From Megasphaera hominis (GTDB taxonomy: Bacteria; Bacillota; Negativicutes; Veillonellales; Megasphaeraceae): a stretch of DNA of 64,000 nt. Positions 32,104-39,422 of this stretch are shown here, one piece after another. The translations under genes and the position numbers were made by a program. The stretch is from NCBI RefSeq assembly GCF_014269395.1, contig NZ_JACOGK010000002.1:1-64000 (forward strand), read 5' to 3'. A model generated the notes under the pieces. The model did no database searches. It was not told the origin of the DNA and saw only the letters and a list, made by a program, of their open reading frames with translations. Within the stretch, counting starts at the first letter, position 1; each line of letters begins with the position of its first letter.

Positions 32104-33537
32104 TTATTTGATTAACTCATAGACAGAGGAAACCACCTTATCCCATTGCTGCGTTTGTACCGTTTCTGTAGCTAGTACCTGCTTGCCGTCAGTGCACTGA
32201 CGCGCAACGGAGCTGGGCGCCGTGCCATTATAGGTCTGACGCTGGGCCACGCAGGTTTCAATATCCAGATAATGATGGATATCGGCCTCAAAGAGGGGGC
32301 TCATGTGCTGCAATTCTTCTAAGCTAAGCTGCTGCAGTACTTTGCCCTGTTCGATACAATAATGTACAGCTTTGCCGACAACGGCATGCGCTTCCCGGAA
32401 GGGCAGCCCTTTTTTAGCCAGGTAATCGGCCATATCCGTAGCATTCGAGAAATCGCTTTCCAGAACGCTGCGCATGTGTTCTTTATTGACTGTCATCTTA
32501 TCGATCATGGCGGCATAAATGGTAAGGGCAAATTTCAGGTTATCAATGGCATCAAAGACACCTTCTTTGTCTTCCTGCATGTCCTTATCATAGGCCAGGG
32601 GAATGCCTTTCATCATGGTCAGCACGGCCATGAGATGGCCATAGAAGCGGCCCGTCTTGCCCCGTACGAGTTCGCAAATGTCCGGATTTTTCTTCTGTGG
32701 CATAATGGATGAACCCGTGCAATGTGCATCATCGAGCTCGATAAATTTGAATTCCGAACTCGACCAGAGAATAAATTCCTCGGACAAGCGGCTCAGATGC
32801 ATCATCAAAACGGCGGCAAATTCCAGGAAAGCAATAATATAATCCCGGTCGCTGACAGCGTCCATACTATTGTCATAGAGCTTGCCAAAGTGCAGTGTCT
32901 TACCGACGTACGGCTGATCCAGCGGATAGGTCGTACCGGCCAGGGCGCCGGCACCGAGAGGCATCATATCTGCCAGCTCCCAGGCAAAGCCCAGGTGCTT
33001 GAAATCACGGGACAGCATGGAAAAGTAGGCCATCAGGTGGTGACTGAAGAGAACCGGCTGGGCCCGCTGCAAGTGCGTATAGCCCGGCATGATGACATCG
33101 TTATATTTTTCTGCAGCCTTGACGATACTTTCCTGAAGCTGTACGAGCAGCTTGGCGACTGCCGCAATTTCCCGCCGTACGTACAGGTGCGTATCTAAGG
33201 CAACCTGATCGTTACGGCTGCGGCCCGTATGAAGCCGCTTGCCAGCTTCACCGATCGCATCGGTGAGGCGCTTTTCGATATTCATATGAATGTCTTCCAG
33301 CTCTACAGAAAAGTCGAATTCATCCCGTTCGATCTGTCCGAAAATATCCTTCAGCCCCTGGACGATAGCATCCTTATCTGCTTCGGAAATAATGCCCTGC
33401 CGGGCCAGCATCGTCGCATGGGCAATGCTGCCGCAGATATCCTCTGCATACATACGGCAATCGAACTGAATCGATGCGTTAAATGCTTCTACGTTTTTAT
33501 CTGTAGCCTTTGTAAACCGGCCGCCCCATAATTTCAT
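32104..33537 (-). CDS. argH: Argininosuccinate lyase
   Basis: A 477-residue member of the fumarase/aspartase family that splits argininosuccinate to arginine and fumarate. The signature GSSIMPQKKNPD contains the catalytic serine. TGRSRNDQVALDTHLYVR and TYPLDQPYVG are further family blocks. ATAAGGAG precedes the ATG. It follows argG by 13 bp. The C-terminus is usual in length for the family. Confidence 0.97.
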   Translation of the reverse strand: MKLWGGRFTKATDKNVEAFNASIQFDCRMYAEDICGSIAHATMLARQGIISEADKDAIVQGLKDIFGQIERDEFDFSVELEDIHMNIEKRLTDAIGEAGKRLHTGRSRNDQVALDTHLYVRREIAAVAKLLVQLQESIVKAAEKYNDVIMPGYTHLQRAQPVLFSHHLMAYFSMLSRDFKHLGFAWELADMMPLGAGALAGTTYPLDQPYVGKTLHFGKLYDNSMDAVSDRDYIIAFLEFAAVLMMHLSRLSEEFILWSSSEFKFIELDDAHCTGSSIMPQKKNPDICELVRGKTGRFYGHLMAVLTMMKGIPLAYDKDMQEDKEGVFDAIDNLKFALTIYAAMIDKMTVNKEHMRSVLESDFSNATDMADYLAKKGLPFREAHAVVGKAVHYCIEQGKVLQQLSLEELQHMSPLFEADIHHYLDIETCVAQRQTYNGTAPSSVARQCTDGKQVLATETVQTQQWDKVVSSVYELIK

Positions 33538-33550
33538 TCGGATTCGCTCC

Positions 33551-34783
33551 TTATTTGTTCTTTTTTTCGACGTTCTGCAACATCAGTGCCCGCATCGTAA
33601 GCGGCAGGCCAAAGAGGTTGATGAAACCGCCGGCATCTTTCTGATCATATACATCGTCTTCGCCGAAGGTGACATATTCTTCGCTGTACAAGGAGTACGG
33701 GGAAGTCGAACCGGCGCTAATGATGTTGCCTTTGTACAATTTCAATTTAACCGTACCCGTGCAGGTCTTCTGTGTTTCGTCAACAAACGCAGCCAGAGCT
33801 TCACGGAGCGGCGAGAACCACATGCCGTCATATACGAGTTCTGCATATTTGTTGGCCACATGTTCTTTGAAGTGGTTCGTAGCTCTGTCGAGTGTCAGAT
33901 ATTCCAATTCTCTGTGGGCATACATGATGATAGCACCACCGGGATTTTCATAAATGCCACGGCTCTTAAGGCCGACGAGACGGTTTTCTACGAGATCGAC
34001 AATGCCAATACCGTTTCTGGCACCAATAGCATTCAGTTCCGTTATCAATTCGAGGGCATCCATCTTTTTGCCGTTAACAGCAACAGGAATCCCTTTTTCA
34101 AACTGCAGTTCTACATATTCCGGTGTATCCGGTGCTTTTTCCGGCTGCGTAGAAACCATGTATACCATATCTTTCGGAGCATTTGCCGGATCTTCCAGAT
34201 CATCACCTTCGTGGCTCAAATGCCAGATGTTCCAGTCCATGCTGTAGGGATACGGATTTTCTTCCGATTTGTAATCAACCGGCACATTATGTGCTTCCGC
34301 ATATTTGATTTCATCTTCACGGGATTTAAGATCCCACATTCTCCACGGTGCAATCAGTTTGATTTCTGGAGCCAACGCTTTAACCGTCAGTTCGAACCGT
34401 ACCTGGTCGTTGCCTTTGCCTGTAGCGCCGTGGGCAATAGCGTCAGCGCCTTCTTTTTTGGCAATTTCTACGAGTTTTTTGGAAATCAAAGGCCGGGCAA
34501 AGGATGTACCCAAGAGATATTTGCCTTCATATACAGCGTCCGCTTTCACGCAGGGCCATACATAGTCTTCCATAAATTCTTTTTTAATATCCATAATGTA
34601 TGCTTTGGAAGCACCGGATTTGATAGCCTTCTTTTCAATGGCTTCAAAATCATCAGGCTGTCCTACGTCAGCGCAGGCTGCAATAACTTCTGCACCGGGA
34701 TAGTTTTCCTTCAGCCAGGGAATAATGCAGGATGTATCCAAACCACCGGAATAGGCTAATACGATTTTTTTAATATCACTCAT
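33551..34783 (-). CDS. argG: Argininosuccinate synthase
   Basis: A 410-residue ATP-dependent ligase joining citrulline and aspartate. The N-terminal PP-loop is [10 protein letters not shown] (9-18), followed by [14 protein letters not shown] and the SREDEIKYA block. GAGGAGG precedes the ATG. It forms with argH the last two steps of arginine synthesis; ornithine-forming genes are outside the window. It is divergent to the transglycosylase gene at 35002. Confidence 0.97.
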   Translation of the reverse strand: MSDIKKIVLAYSGGLDTSCIIPWLKENYPGAEVIAACADVGQPDDFEAIEKKAIKSGASKAYIMDIKKEFMEDYVWPCVKADAVYEGKYLLGTSFARPLISKKLVEIAKKEGADAIAHGATGKGNDQVRFELTVKALAPEIKLIAPWRMWDLKSREDEIKYAEAHNVPVDYKSEENPYPYSMDWNIWHLSHEGDDLEDPANAPKDMVYMVSTQPEKAPDTPEYVELQFEKGIPVAVNGKKMDALELITELNAIGARNGIGIVDLVENRLVGLKSRGIYENPGGAIIMYAHRELEYLTLDRATNHFKEHVANKYAELVYDGMWFSPLREALAAFVDETQKTCTGTVKLKLYKGNIISAGSTSPYSLYSEEYVTFGEDDVYDQKDAGGFINLFGLPLTMRALMLQNVEKKNK

Positions 34784-34842
34784 TTTTGTTTCCTCCTCTA
34801 TTTCATAAGCAACAATATGATGACCAACTGTCTACGTCAGTT

Positions 34843-34871
34843 AGTATACAACTACTCGCAAGAATATGCAA
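34843..34871 (-). promoter_or_regulatory. Promoter of argG-argH
   Basis: On the minus strand, TTGCAT (34866-34871) and TATACT (34843-34848) are separated by 17 bp. I do not see a clear ArgR box. Confidence 0.7.
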
Positions 34872-34898
34872 GTAATTTGAATAAAAAGTTTGAAAAAA

Positions 34899-34912
34899 TT
34901 GAAAATTTTCAA
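34899..34912. promoter_or_regulatory. Perfect 14-bp palindrome between argG and mgt
   Basis: TTGAAAATTTTCAA is fully self-complementary and lies upstream of the argG promoter and about 90 bp before the divergent transglycosylase gene. Such a site may bind a dimeric regulator. It lies in AT-rich DNA, where chance palindromes are more likely. Confidence 0.35.
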
Positions 34913-35001
34913 ATATTCTACCATTCAGCAGGGGAAAGGGGGCCTAAATCTAGTCTTTTCACCTGCTCATATGATACAATATACCCATATCAGGAGGAAC
35001 T

Positions 35002-35775
35002 ATGAAAAAAAAATACCTTTTCATATTCGTCGTCGTCTTTGCTGCCTTCAGCGCCTGGAATATCATTTCCGACACGCCTAAGACAAGGCCACAGACGCCT
35101 GCCAGCAAAATTGAACAAACAGCGCCGTCTTCTTCCCTGGATGCATTTAAGGAAGGACTCTATCCTTATTTACACTTCCGCGCTGCTATGGAAGCACGAC
35201 GCCGGGAAGTAGCCACGTATGTATCGATTCAAAACATCCCTAAAACCTTGCAGGAAGCTGTCATCGCGACAGAAGACCGGCGCTTTTATGAACACGGTGC
35301 CGTCGACCCTATTGGTATCGGCCGGGCCGTTCTGGTCAACTTTACGTCCGGTGAAACCGTAGAAGGCGGCAGCTCCATTAGCCAGCAGGTCATTAAGAAT
35401 ACCTTTCTTACACCGGAACGGACACTGACCCGCAAGGCCCAGGAACTCATTCTGGCCTTTTTGCTCGAGCACAATTACAGTAAAGACGAAATTCTGGAAA
35501 TTTACTTGAACACAGCGTATTTTGGTGCCAGCGCCACCGGCATTTATGAAGCAAGCCATATCTACTTCGGCGCGCAGCCACGGGCCCTGAGCCTGGCCCA
35601 ATCGTCCTTGCTCGCAGGCCTGCTGCAAGCTCCCAGTTATTATAATCCCCTGGAAAATTACGAGGCTGCCCGGGAACGGCAAAAGACGGTTCTCTCCCTC
35701 ATGGCCGAACAAGAATACATTACGCGAAACCAGGCCGAAGCGGCCTTTAAAGAAAGCCTGCATCTGCGCCGCTGA
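35002..35775 (+). CDS. mgt: Monofunctional peptidoglycan glycosyltransferase
   Basis: A 257-residue GT51 enzyme that polymerises lipid II glycan strands. One N-terminal membrane helix (about 4-22) is followed by the catalytic domain (about 60-225). The catalytic glutamate is in ATEDRRFYEHGAVD, the second in EGGSSISQQVIKN, and RKAQELILAFLLE, DEILEIYLN and YFGASATGIYEA are family blocks. There is no transpeptidase domain. AGGAGG lies upstream of the ATG. It is the only complete plus-strand gene in the window, with a possible TACAAT -10 near 34975. It converges with rex on a shared terminator. Confidence 0.94.
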   Translation: MKKKYLFIFVVVFAAFSAWNIISDTPKTRPQTPASKIEQTAPSSSLDAFKEGLYPYLHFRAAMEARRREVATYVSIQNIPKTLQEAVIATEDRRFYEHGAVDPIGIGRAVLVNFTSGETVEGGSSISQQVIKNTFLTPERTLTRKAQELILAFLLEHNYSKDEILEIYLNTAYFGASATGIYEASHIYFGAQPRALSLAQSSLLAGLLQAPSYYNPLENYEAARERQKTVLSLMAEQEYITRNQAEAAFKESLHLRR

Positions 35776-35790
35776 TTCTTCCATAAACGA

Positions 35791-35835
35791 AAAAAAGCCC
35801 GAAAACAGCAACGTACACTTGCTGCGTTCGGGCTT
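35791..35835. terminator. Bidirectional terminator between mgt and rex
   Basis: An imperfect stem (AAGCCCGAA at the left with TTCGGGCTT at the right, and an inner CAGCAA/TTGCTG pairing) is flanked by A-run and T-run on opposite sides, so it can end both convergent genes. Confidence 0.85.
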
Positions 35836-35846
35836 ACTTTTTGTTC

Positions 35847-36485
35847 TTATTCTTTTGGCTTGTTGGTCAAATAATAGGAAATACGGCTCAGGCCAATCGA
35901 CAGGTCTTCACGGAATACAAAAATCCGGTCCGGCACATTGAGGCGCAACGGTGCAAAAGAAAGAATCCCTTTGATCCCGGCGTCTACCATCTGGTCGGCT
36001 ACCTGCTGGGCTACCGAAGCCGGCGTCGTGATAATACCGATCTGGATATTTTCCCGGCGTACGACATCGCCCATTTCCGAAATAGGCGTAACGACGACAC
36101 CACCGACATTTTGGCCGATAATCCGATGGTCTACATCAAAGAGGCCCATCGTGCGGAACCCCAGACGGCCAAAGGTCTTGTAGTTGGCCAGGGCCCAGCC
36201 CAAATGGCCAATACCGGCAATCCCGATTTTCCAATGCTGCTGTAAGCCGATGATTTCTACAATCTGCTGACAGAGCTCGCTCACGTAGTAACCAACGCCT
36301 TTTTTGCCAAAGGCACCGAAACAGGTCAGATCCTTGCGGATCTGTTCCGGTGTAATGCCCAGGCGTTCGCCCAGCTTTTCGGAAGAAATAATATCGATTC
36401 CTGCGTCCTGCAGAAGCAGTAAATCTCTATAATACAACGGCAGTCGTTCAATGACCGCATCGGATATTGCCTTTTTCTGTCTCAT
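35847..36485 (-). CDS. rex: Redox-sensing transcriptional repressor Rex
   Basis: A 212-residue regulator with an N-terminal winged helix (about 8-75; VIERLPLYYRDLLLL and GITPEQIRKDLTCFGAFGKKGVGY) and a C-terminal Rossmann domain (about 80-205; GIAGIGHLGWAL) that binds NADH or NAD+. High NADH releases it from DNA, derepressing fermentative and redox genes. GGGAGG lies 8 nt before the ATG. The promoter carries a Rex-like site (36575-36592), so it likely represses itself. It converges with mgt. Confidence 0.96.
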   Translation of the reverse strand: MRQKKAISDAVIERLPLYYRDLLLLQDAGIDIISSEKLGERLGITPEQIRKDLTCFGAFGKKGVGYYVSELCQQIVEIIGLQQHWKIGIAGIGHLGWALANYKTFGRLGFRTMGLFDVDHRIIGQNVGGVVVTPISEMGDVVRRENIQIGIITTPASVAQQVADQMVDAGIKGILSFAPLRLNVPDRIFVFREDLSIGLSRISYYLTNKPKE

Positions 36486-36519
36486 GGGTGGAGCCTCCCA
36501 ACTGTATAAACTATTTGCA

Positions 36520-36534
36520 ACAACGTAACGTTGT
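36520..36534. repeat. Inverted repeat in the rex leader
   Basis: ACAACGT-A-ACGTTGT is a 7-1-7 inverted repeat between the rex promoter and its start codon. It resembles but does not match the Rex consensus; it could be a second operator or an RNA hairpin. Confidence 0.4.
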
Positions 36535-36563
36535 GAAACTGAGTAGTGGATATTTCAAGACTT

Positions 36564-36592
36564 ATTATAACTTATTGTGAATTATTTCGCAA
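36564..36592 (-). promoter_or_regulatory. Promoter of rex
   Basis: On the minus strand, TTGCGA (36587-36592) and a perfect TATAAT (36564-36569) are separated by 17 bp. The -35 lies inside the last codons of the upstream O-antigen ligase gene, which ends at 36572. Confidence 0.7.
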
Positions 36593-37858
36593 ACTTTTTT
36601 TCTGATTCTTTCGATATTCTTCATACGTATTTGTCAATAATCCCGCAAAAAGCCATAAAGTAAGTGATATTTGAGTACTAAAGAGGTCGTAGTCGCTAAA
36701 GCCGCTCACGGCTACAGCCAGCATAGCACCTGCTACGGCCATGACCAGGGCCCGGTCAAAGGGGGGACCGGAGTACCTATGCAAAAAACGAATAGCATAC
36801 CATACGACACCAAAATAAAACCAAAAATATGCAGTAAAACCGAGTAACCCCGTTTCTGCCAAGATGTTCAAATACATATTATGGGCGTGGAAGATAGTGA
36901 TGCCTGCTTCCTGGATCAGTTCATTGTATACGGGATAGACGTATTTAAAGGCCCCCCAGCCAATGCCCAGAAGCGGGTGATCGGCTGTCATCTGCAAGGC
37001 AGCCAGCCACATGTCCATGCGCATAGATACAGATGTGTCAGCTGCGCTTTGGCTAAAAATAGAAAGCAGACGCCGGGTAACACCGCCATGATGGAAGGCC
37101 AGCACTAAAGGGATGACCAAAAAAGACAGCCAAAGCCGCTTGTCCCACACGAGTCCAAAGAAAAAGATGAGCGCACAGGCACTAATCCAGGCACCACGGG
37201 AGTACGTAAGGACTAAGCACAACGTAAGCGCTGCCAGCAACAGGGCGAAAGGTGCCGCCTGCTTCCACCGGCCCCACCAACGGATAACCAGAGCCCCGGC
37301 AGCACTCATGACCATGAGCAAATAGGCCGAAAGCAAATTCGGATTATACAACGTAGAATACATGCGGCGGCGCAACAGCGGAAAGGCCGAATTATCAACC
37401 CACTCTTCTTCCCGCAGGGTCAGCATATGGGCGTACTGATAAAAGCCATAGAGGGCCACTAAGGCCGTACTGAGGAGCAGCCCATAAACGAGCAGCTTCC
37501 GTTCAGCCTCGCCGCGGACAAACTGCTGCAGCAGACAGAAAAGCAGGAAATATTGCAGTACTGTAAACGCATAAAAGGCCAGGCCTAAGAAGAGCCGTGG
37601 CGATCCTGCCAGGGAAAGGAGGGCTACGACAGCAAAGGCAGCGGCCGGTACAAAAAGGATGGGCCGCGTCCGGTCAGGCAAATCATAACACCAAACATAG
37701 CGGGCCGCCAGTACTAGGGCTGCCAAAAAGAAGGCTTCCATGACAAACAGCTGCAACGGCATAAAAACTACCGTCCCTAAAAGCGCATACACAACGTGTA
37801 TGCGTGCTTTTTCCTGAGAACTACGAGCTGTTGGTAAGAGAGCCGTAAAATGTATCAC
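36572..37858 (-). CDS. O-antigen ligase family protein (WaaL/Wzy-like)
   Basis: A 428-residue membrane protein with about 11 hydrophobic segments and the Wzy_C domain. The family block near residues 245-330 has RLLSIFSQSAADTSVSMRMDMWLAA and LLGIGWGAFKYVYPVYNEL, followed by the FHAHNMYLNILAETG motif, which contains the conserved histidine. Members ligate or polymerise surface glycans, often onto lipid A core. The start is a GTG preceded by GGAGG at 9 nt. It stands alone between folC and rex; whether it acts as ligase or polymerase is not clear from sequence. Confidence 0.85.
   Translation of the reverse strand: MIHFTALLPTARSSQEKARIHVVYALLGTVVFMPLQLFVMEAFFLAALVLAARYVWCYDLPDRTRPILFVPAAAFAVVALLSLAGSPRLFLGLAFYAFTVLQYFLLFCLLQQFVRGEAERKLLVYGLLLSTALVALYGFYQYAHMLTLREEEWVDNSAFPLLRRRMYSTLYNPNLLSAYLLMVMSAAGALVIRWWGRWKQAAPFALLLAALTLCLVLTYSRGAWISACALIFFFGLVWDKRLWLSFLVIPLVLAFHHGGVTRRLLSIFSQSAADTSVSMRMDMWLAALQMTADHPLLGIGWGAFKYVYPVYNELIQEAGITIFHAHNMYLNILAETGLLGFTAYFWFYFGVVWYAIRFLHRYSGPPFDRALVMAVAGAMLAVAVSGFSDYDLFSTQISLTLWLFAGLLTNTYEEYRKNQKKSLRNNSQ
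36575..36592. promoter_or_regulatory. Candidate Rex operator
   Basis: TTGCGAAATAATTCACAA on the minus strand matches the 18-bp Rex consensus (TTGTGAAATATTTCACAA) at 16 positions. It covers the -35 and part of the spacer of the rex promoter, as expected for repression. Confidence 0.7.
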
Positions 37859-38047
37859 AAGTTCGTTCCTCCGAATGTACGTGTTCGAATGCGTCTTTTA
37901 TCCGTCCGGTCCCCCAGTACTGTGCAGGATCATCCTGTTCCCTACGGGGCCGTAACTGGTAAAGTTTGTTCTGTTTTGCACAACCTATGCTATCTTATTA
38001 ATCTTACAATAAGCATCTCCGTTTTGCAACCGAAATTTCACAGATAA
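37859..38047 (-). other. Leader of the O-antigen ligase gene
   Basis: A 189-bp gap with a promoter (38001-38029) and about 135 nt of 5' leader that contains GC-rich self-complementary stretches (for example CAGGATCATCCTG at 37925-37937). I recognise no known regulatory RNA, but the length and structure are unusual for a housekeeping gene here. Confidence 0.4.
38001..38029 (-). promoter_or_regulatory. Promoter of the O-antigen ligase gene
   Basis: On the minus strand, TTGCAA (38024-38029) and TAAGAT (38001-38006) are separated by 17 bp; a second TAAGAT follows closely downstream. Confidence 0.5.
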
Positions 38048-38094
38048 AAAAATACAACAACGATTCCCAAAACACATGGAAATCGTTGTTGTAT
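38045..38094 (-). terminator. Terminator after folC
   Basis: On the minus strand a 14-bp stem (ATACAACAACGATT with AATCGTTGTTGTAT, 38052-38065 and 38081-38094) is followed by TTTTTTTAT. Confidence 0.9.
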
Positions 38095-38105
38095 AAAGGA
38101 ACAGA

Positions 38106-39413
38106 TTACAGTGTGACGTGCCAGGAATCCCGTAAATGGCGGCGCACATCTCCCTGGATGTACAAGGAGCCGACGATACATAAGACCTGAGCAGGCTGCA
38201 CAGCCTGCAGGGCCTGGTCCAAGGCCGCCTCCAAGCTGGAGGCCCAGTCTGCCCGGCAGGGCAGGATGCGGGCAATCTCCCGGGGATCAGCACTGCGTGG
38301 CGTCGGTGCCGGCGCGCAGATGACATAATCGTCAGAACGGAACAAGGTGTGTACCATCTGCGTATAATCCTTGTCGGCCAATACGGAAAAGAGAAATACG
38401 CGCTCACGCGTACCAAAAACCTGCTCATAGGTCCGGCAAAAGGTATCGATACCGGCCGGGTTATGGGCACCATCGATGACGATATCCTGCTCCCCTGCCT
38501 TGAGGACCTGAAACCGGCCGGGCCAGCGCACTTGGTGAATGCCGGCTGCAATGGCTGTCTTCGTCAGGCGTTTTTCCTGCCGCGCTACGAGGAGCAGTGC
38601 CATGAGAGCAGCGGCGCAATTTTTCTGCTGGTGTTCGCCCAAAAGCGGCAGATCCACCGTCAGCGCCCGGCCCCGGCCCGTATGCTCCTGCAAAGTCAAC
38701 ACCTGGCCTTGAACATCAGGCGGCGCGGCTGCCTTAATCGTGAAGCTGTGCCCCAGGGCATAAAGACGGCTATGCTTTTCATAGGCTGTCGCCGCGATGA
38801 CGGAAAGGCCCGGTTTTTCGGCCGTCGTTACTACAGGAACGCCGGGTTTGATGATGCCCGCCTTCTGGACAGCAATTTCTTCAAGCGTATTACCGCAGTA
38901 CTTCATGTGGTCCATGGCCACGTTGGTAATGACCGAGACGACAGGCGTAATGACATTCGTCGAGTCCAGAAGACCGCCTAAGCCGACTTCGATAACGGCA
39001 TAGTCTACACGGGCCTTGGCAAAATACCAAAAGGCCGCTGCTGTAAGCATTTCAAATTCCGTCGGCCGTTCGCCGCCAGCGGCAGCAATAGCTTCTACCT
39101 CGTGAGATACGACGGCTACGGCTTCTGCAAAGTCAGTCCGGGAAATTGCCCCTTCGTCTACGCAGATCCGTTCCGTGTATTCTTCCAGGTGGGGCGACGT
39201 ATAGCGGCCTGTACGAAAGCCGGCCTGATGGAGGGCACTGGCAATCATCGCCGTCACAGATCCCTTGCCATTGGTACCGGTCACGTGGATCGTCTTGTAC
39301 CGGTCCTGAGGATTATGGAGCCGCGACAGAAGCTGTTCCATACGGCCCAAGCCCAGCTGGATACCAAAGGCACTGGCATGTTCCAAATAATACACCGCTT
39401 CTTCGTACGTCAT
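38106..39413 (-). CDS. folC: Folylpolyglutamate / dihydrofolate synthase
   Basis: A 435-residue Mur-ligase-family enzyme that adds glutamate to folates and, in many bacteria, to dihydropteroate. The P-loop is HVTGTNGKGSVTA (about 43-55). TSPHLEEYTERI, IEVGLGGLLDSTN and VIDGAHNPAG are further family blocks. It follows valS by 9 bp; this valS-folC pair is common in Firmicutes. AAGGTGA precedes the ATG. The bifunctional activity is inferred from the family. Confidence 0.95.
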   Translation of the reverse strand: MTYEEAVYYLEHASAFGIQLGLGRMEQLLSRLHNPQDRYKTIHVTGTNGKGSVTAMIASALHQAGFRTGRYTSPHLEEYTERICVDEGAISRTDFAEAVAVVSHEVEAIAAAGGERPTEFEMLTAAAFWYFAKARVDYAVIEVGLGGLLDSTNVITPVVSVITNVAMDHMKYCGNTLEEIAVQKAGIIKPGVPVVTTAEKPGLSVIAATAYEKHSRLYALGHSFTIKAAAPPDVQGQVLTLQEHTGRGRALTVDLPLLGEHQQKNCAAALMALLLVARQEKRLTKTAIAAGIHQVRWPGRFQVLKAGEQDIVIDGAHNPAGIDTFCRTYEQVFGTRERVFLFSVLADKDYTQMVHTLFRSDDYVICAPAPTPRSADPREIARILPCRADWASSLEAALDQALQAVQPAQVLCIVGSLYIQGDVRRHLRDSWHVTL

Positions 39414-39422
39414 AGTATCACC

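Noticed and set aside
33860-34759. A 299-codon plus-strand frame opposite argG
   Set aside because: Shadow of argG; its sequence is phenylalanine-rich and low in complexity, with no motif.
34843-34890. ArgR box at the argG promoter
   Set aside because: I looked for the paired ArgR half-sites around the promoter, but the matches are too poor to support one.
35170-35811. A 213-codon minus-strand frame opposite mgt
   Set aside because: Complement of a well-supported GT51 gene; no motif and no ribosome binding site.
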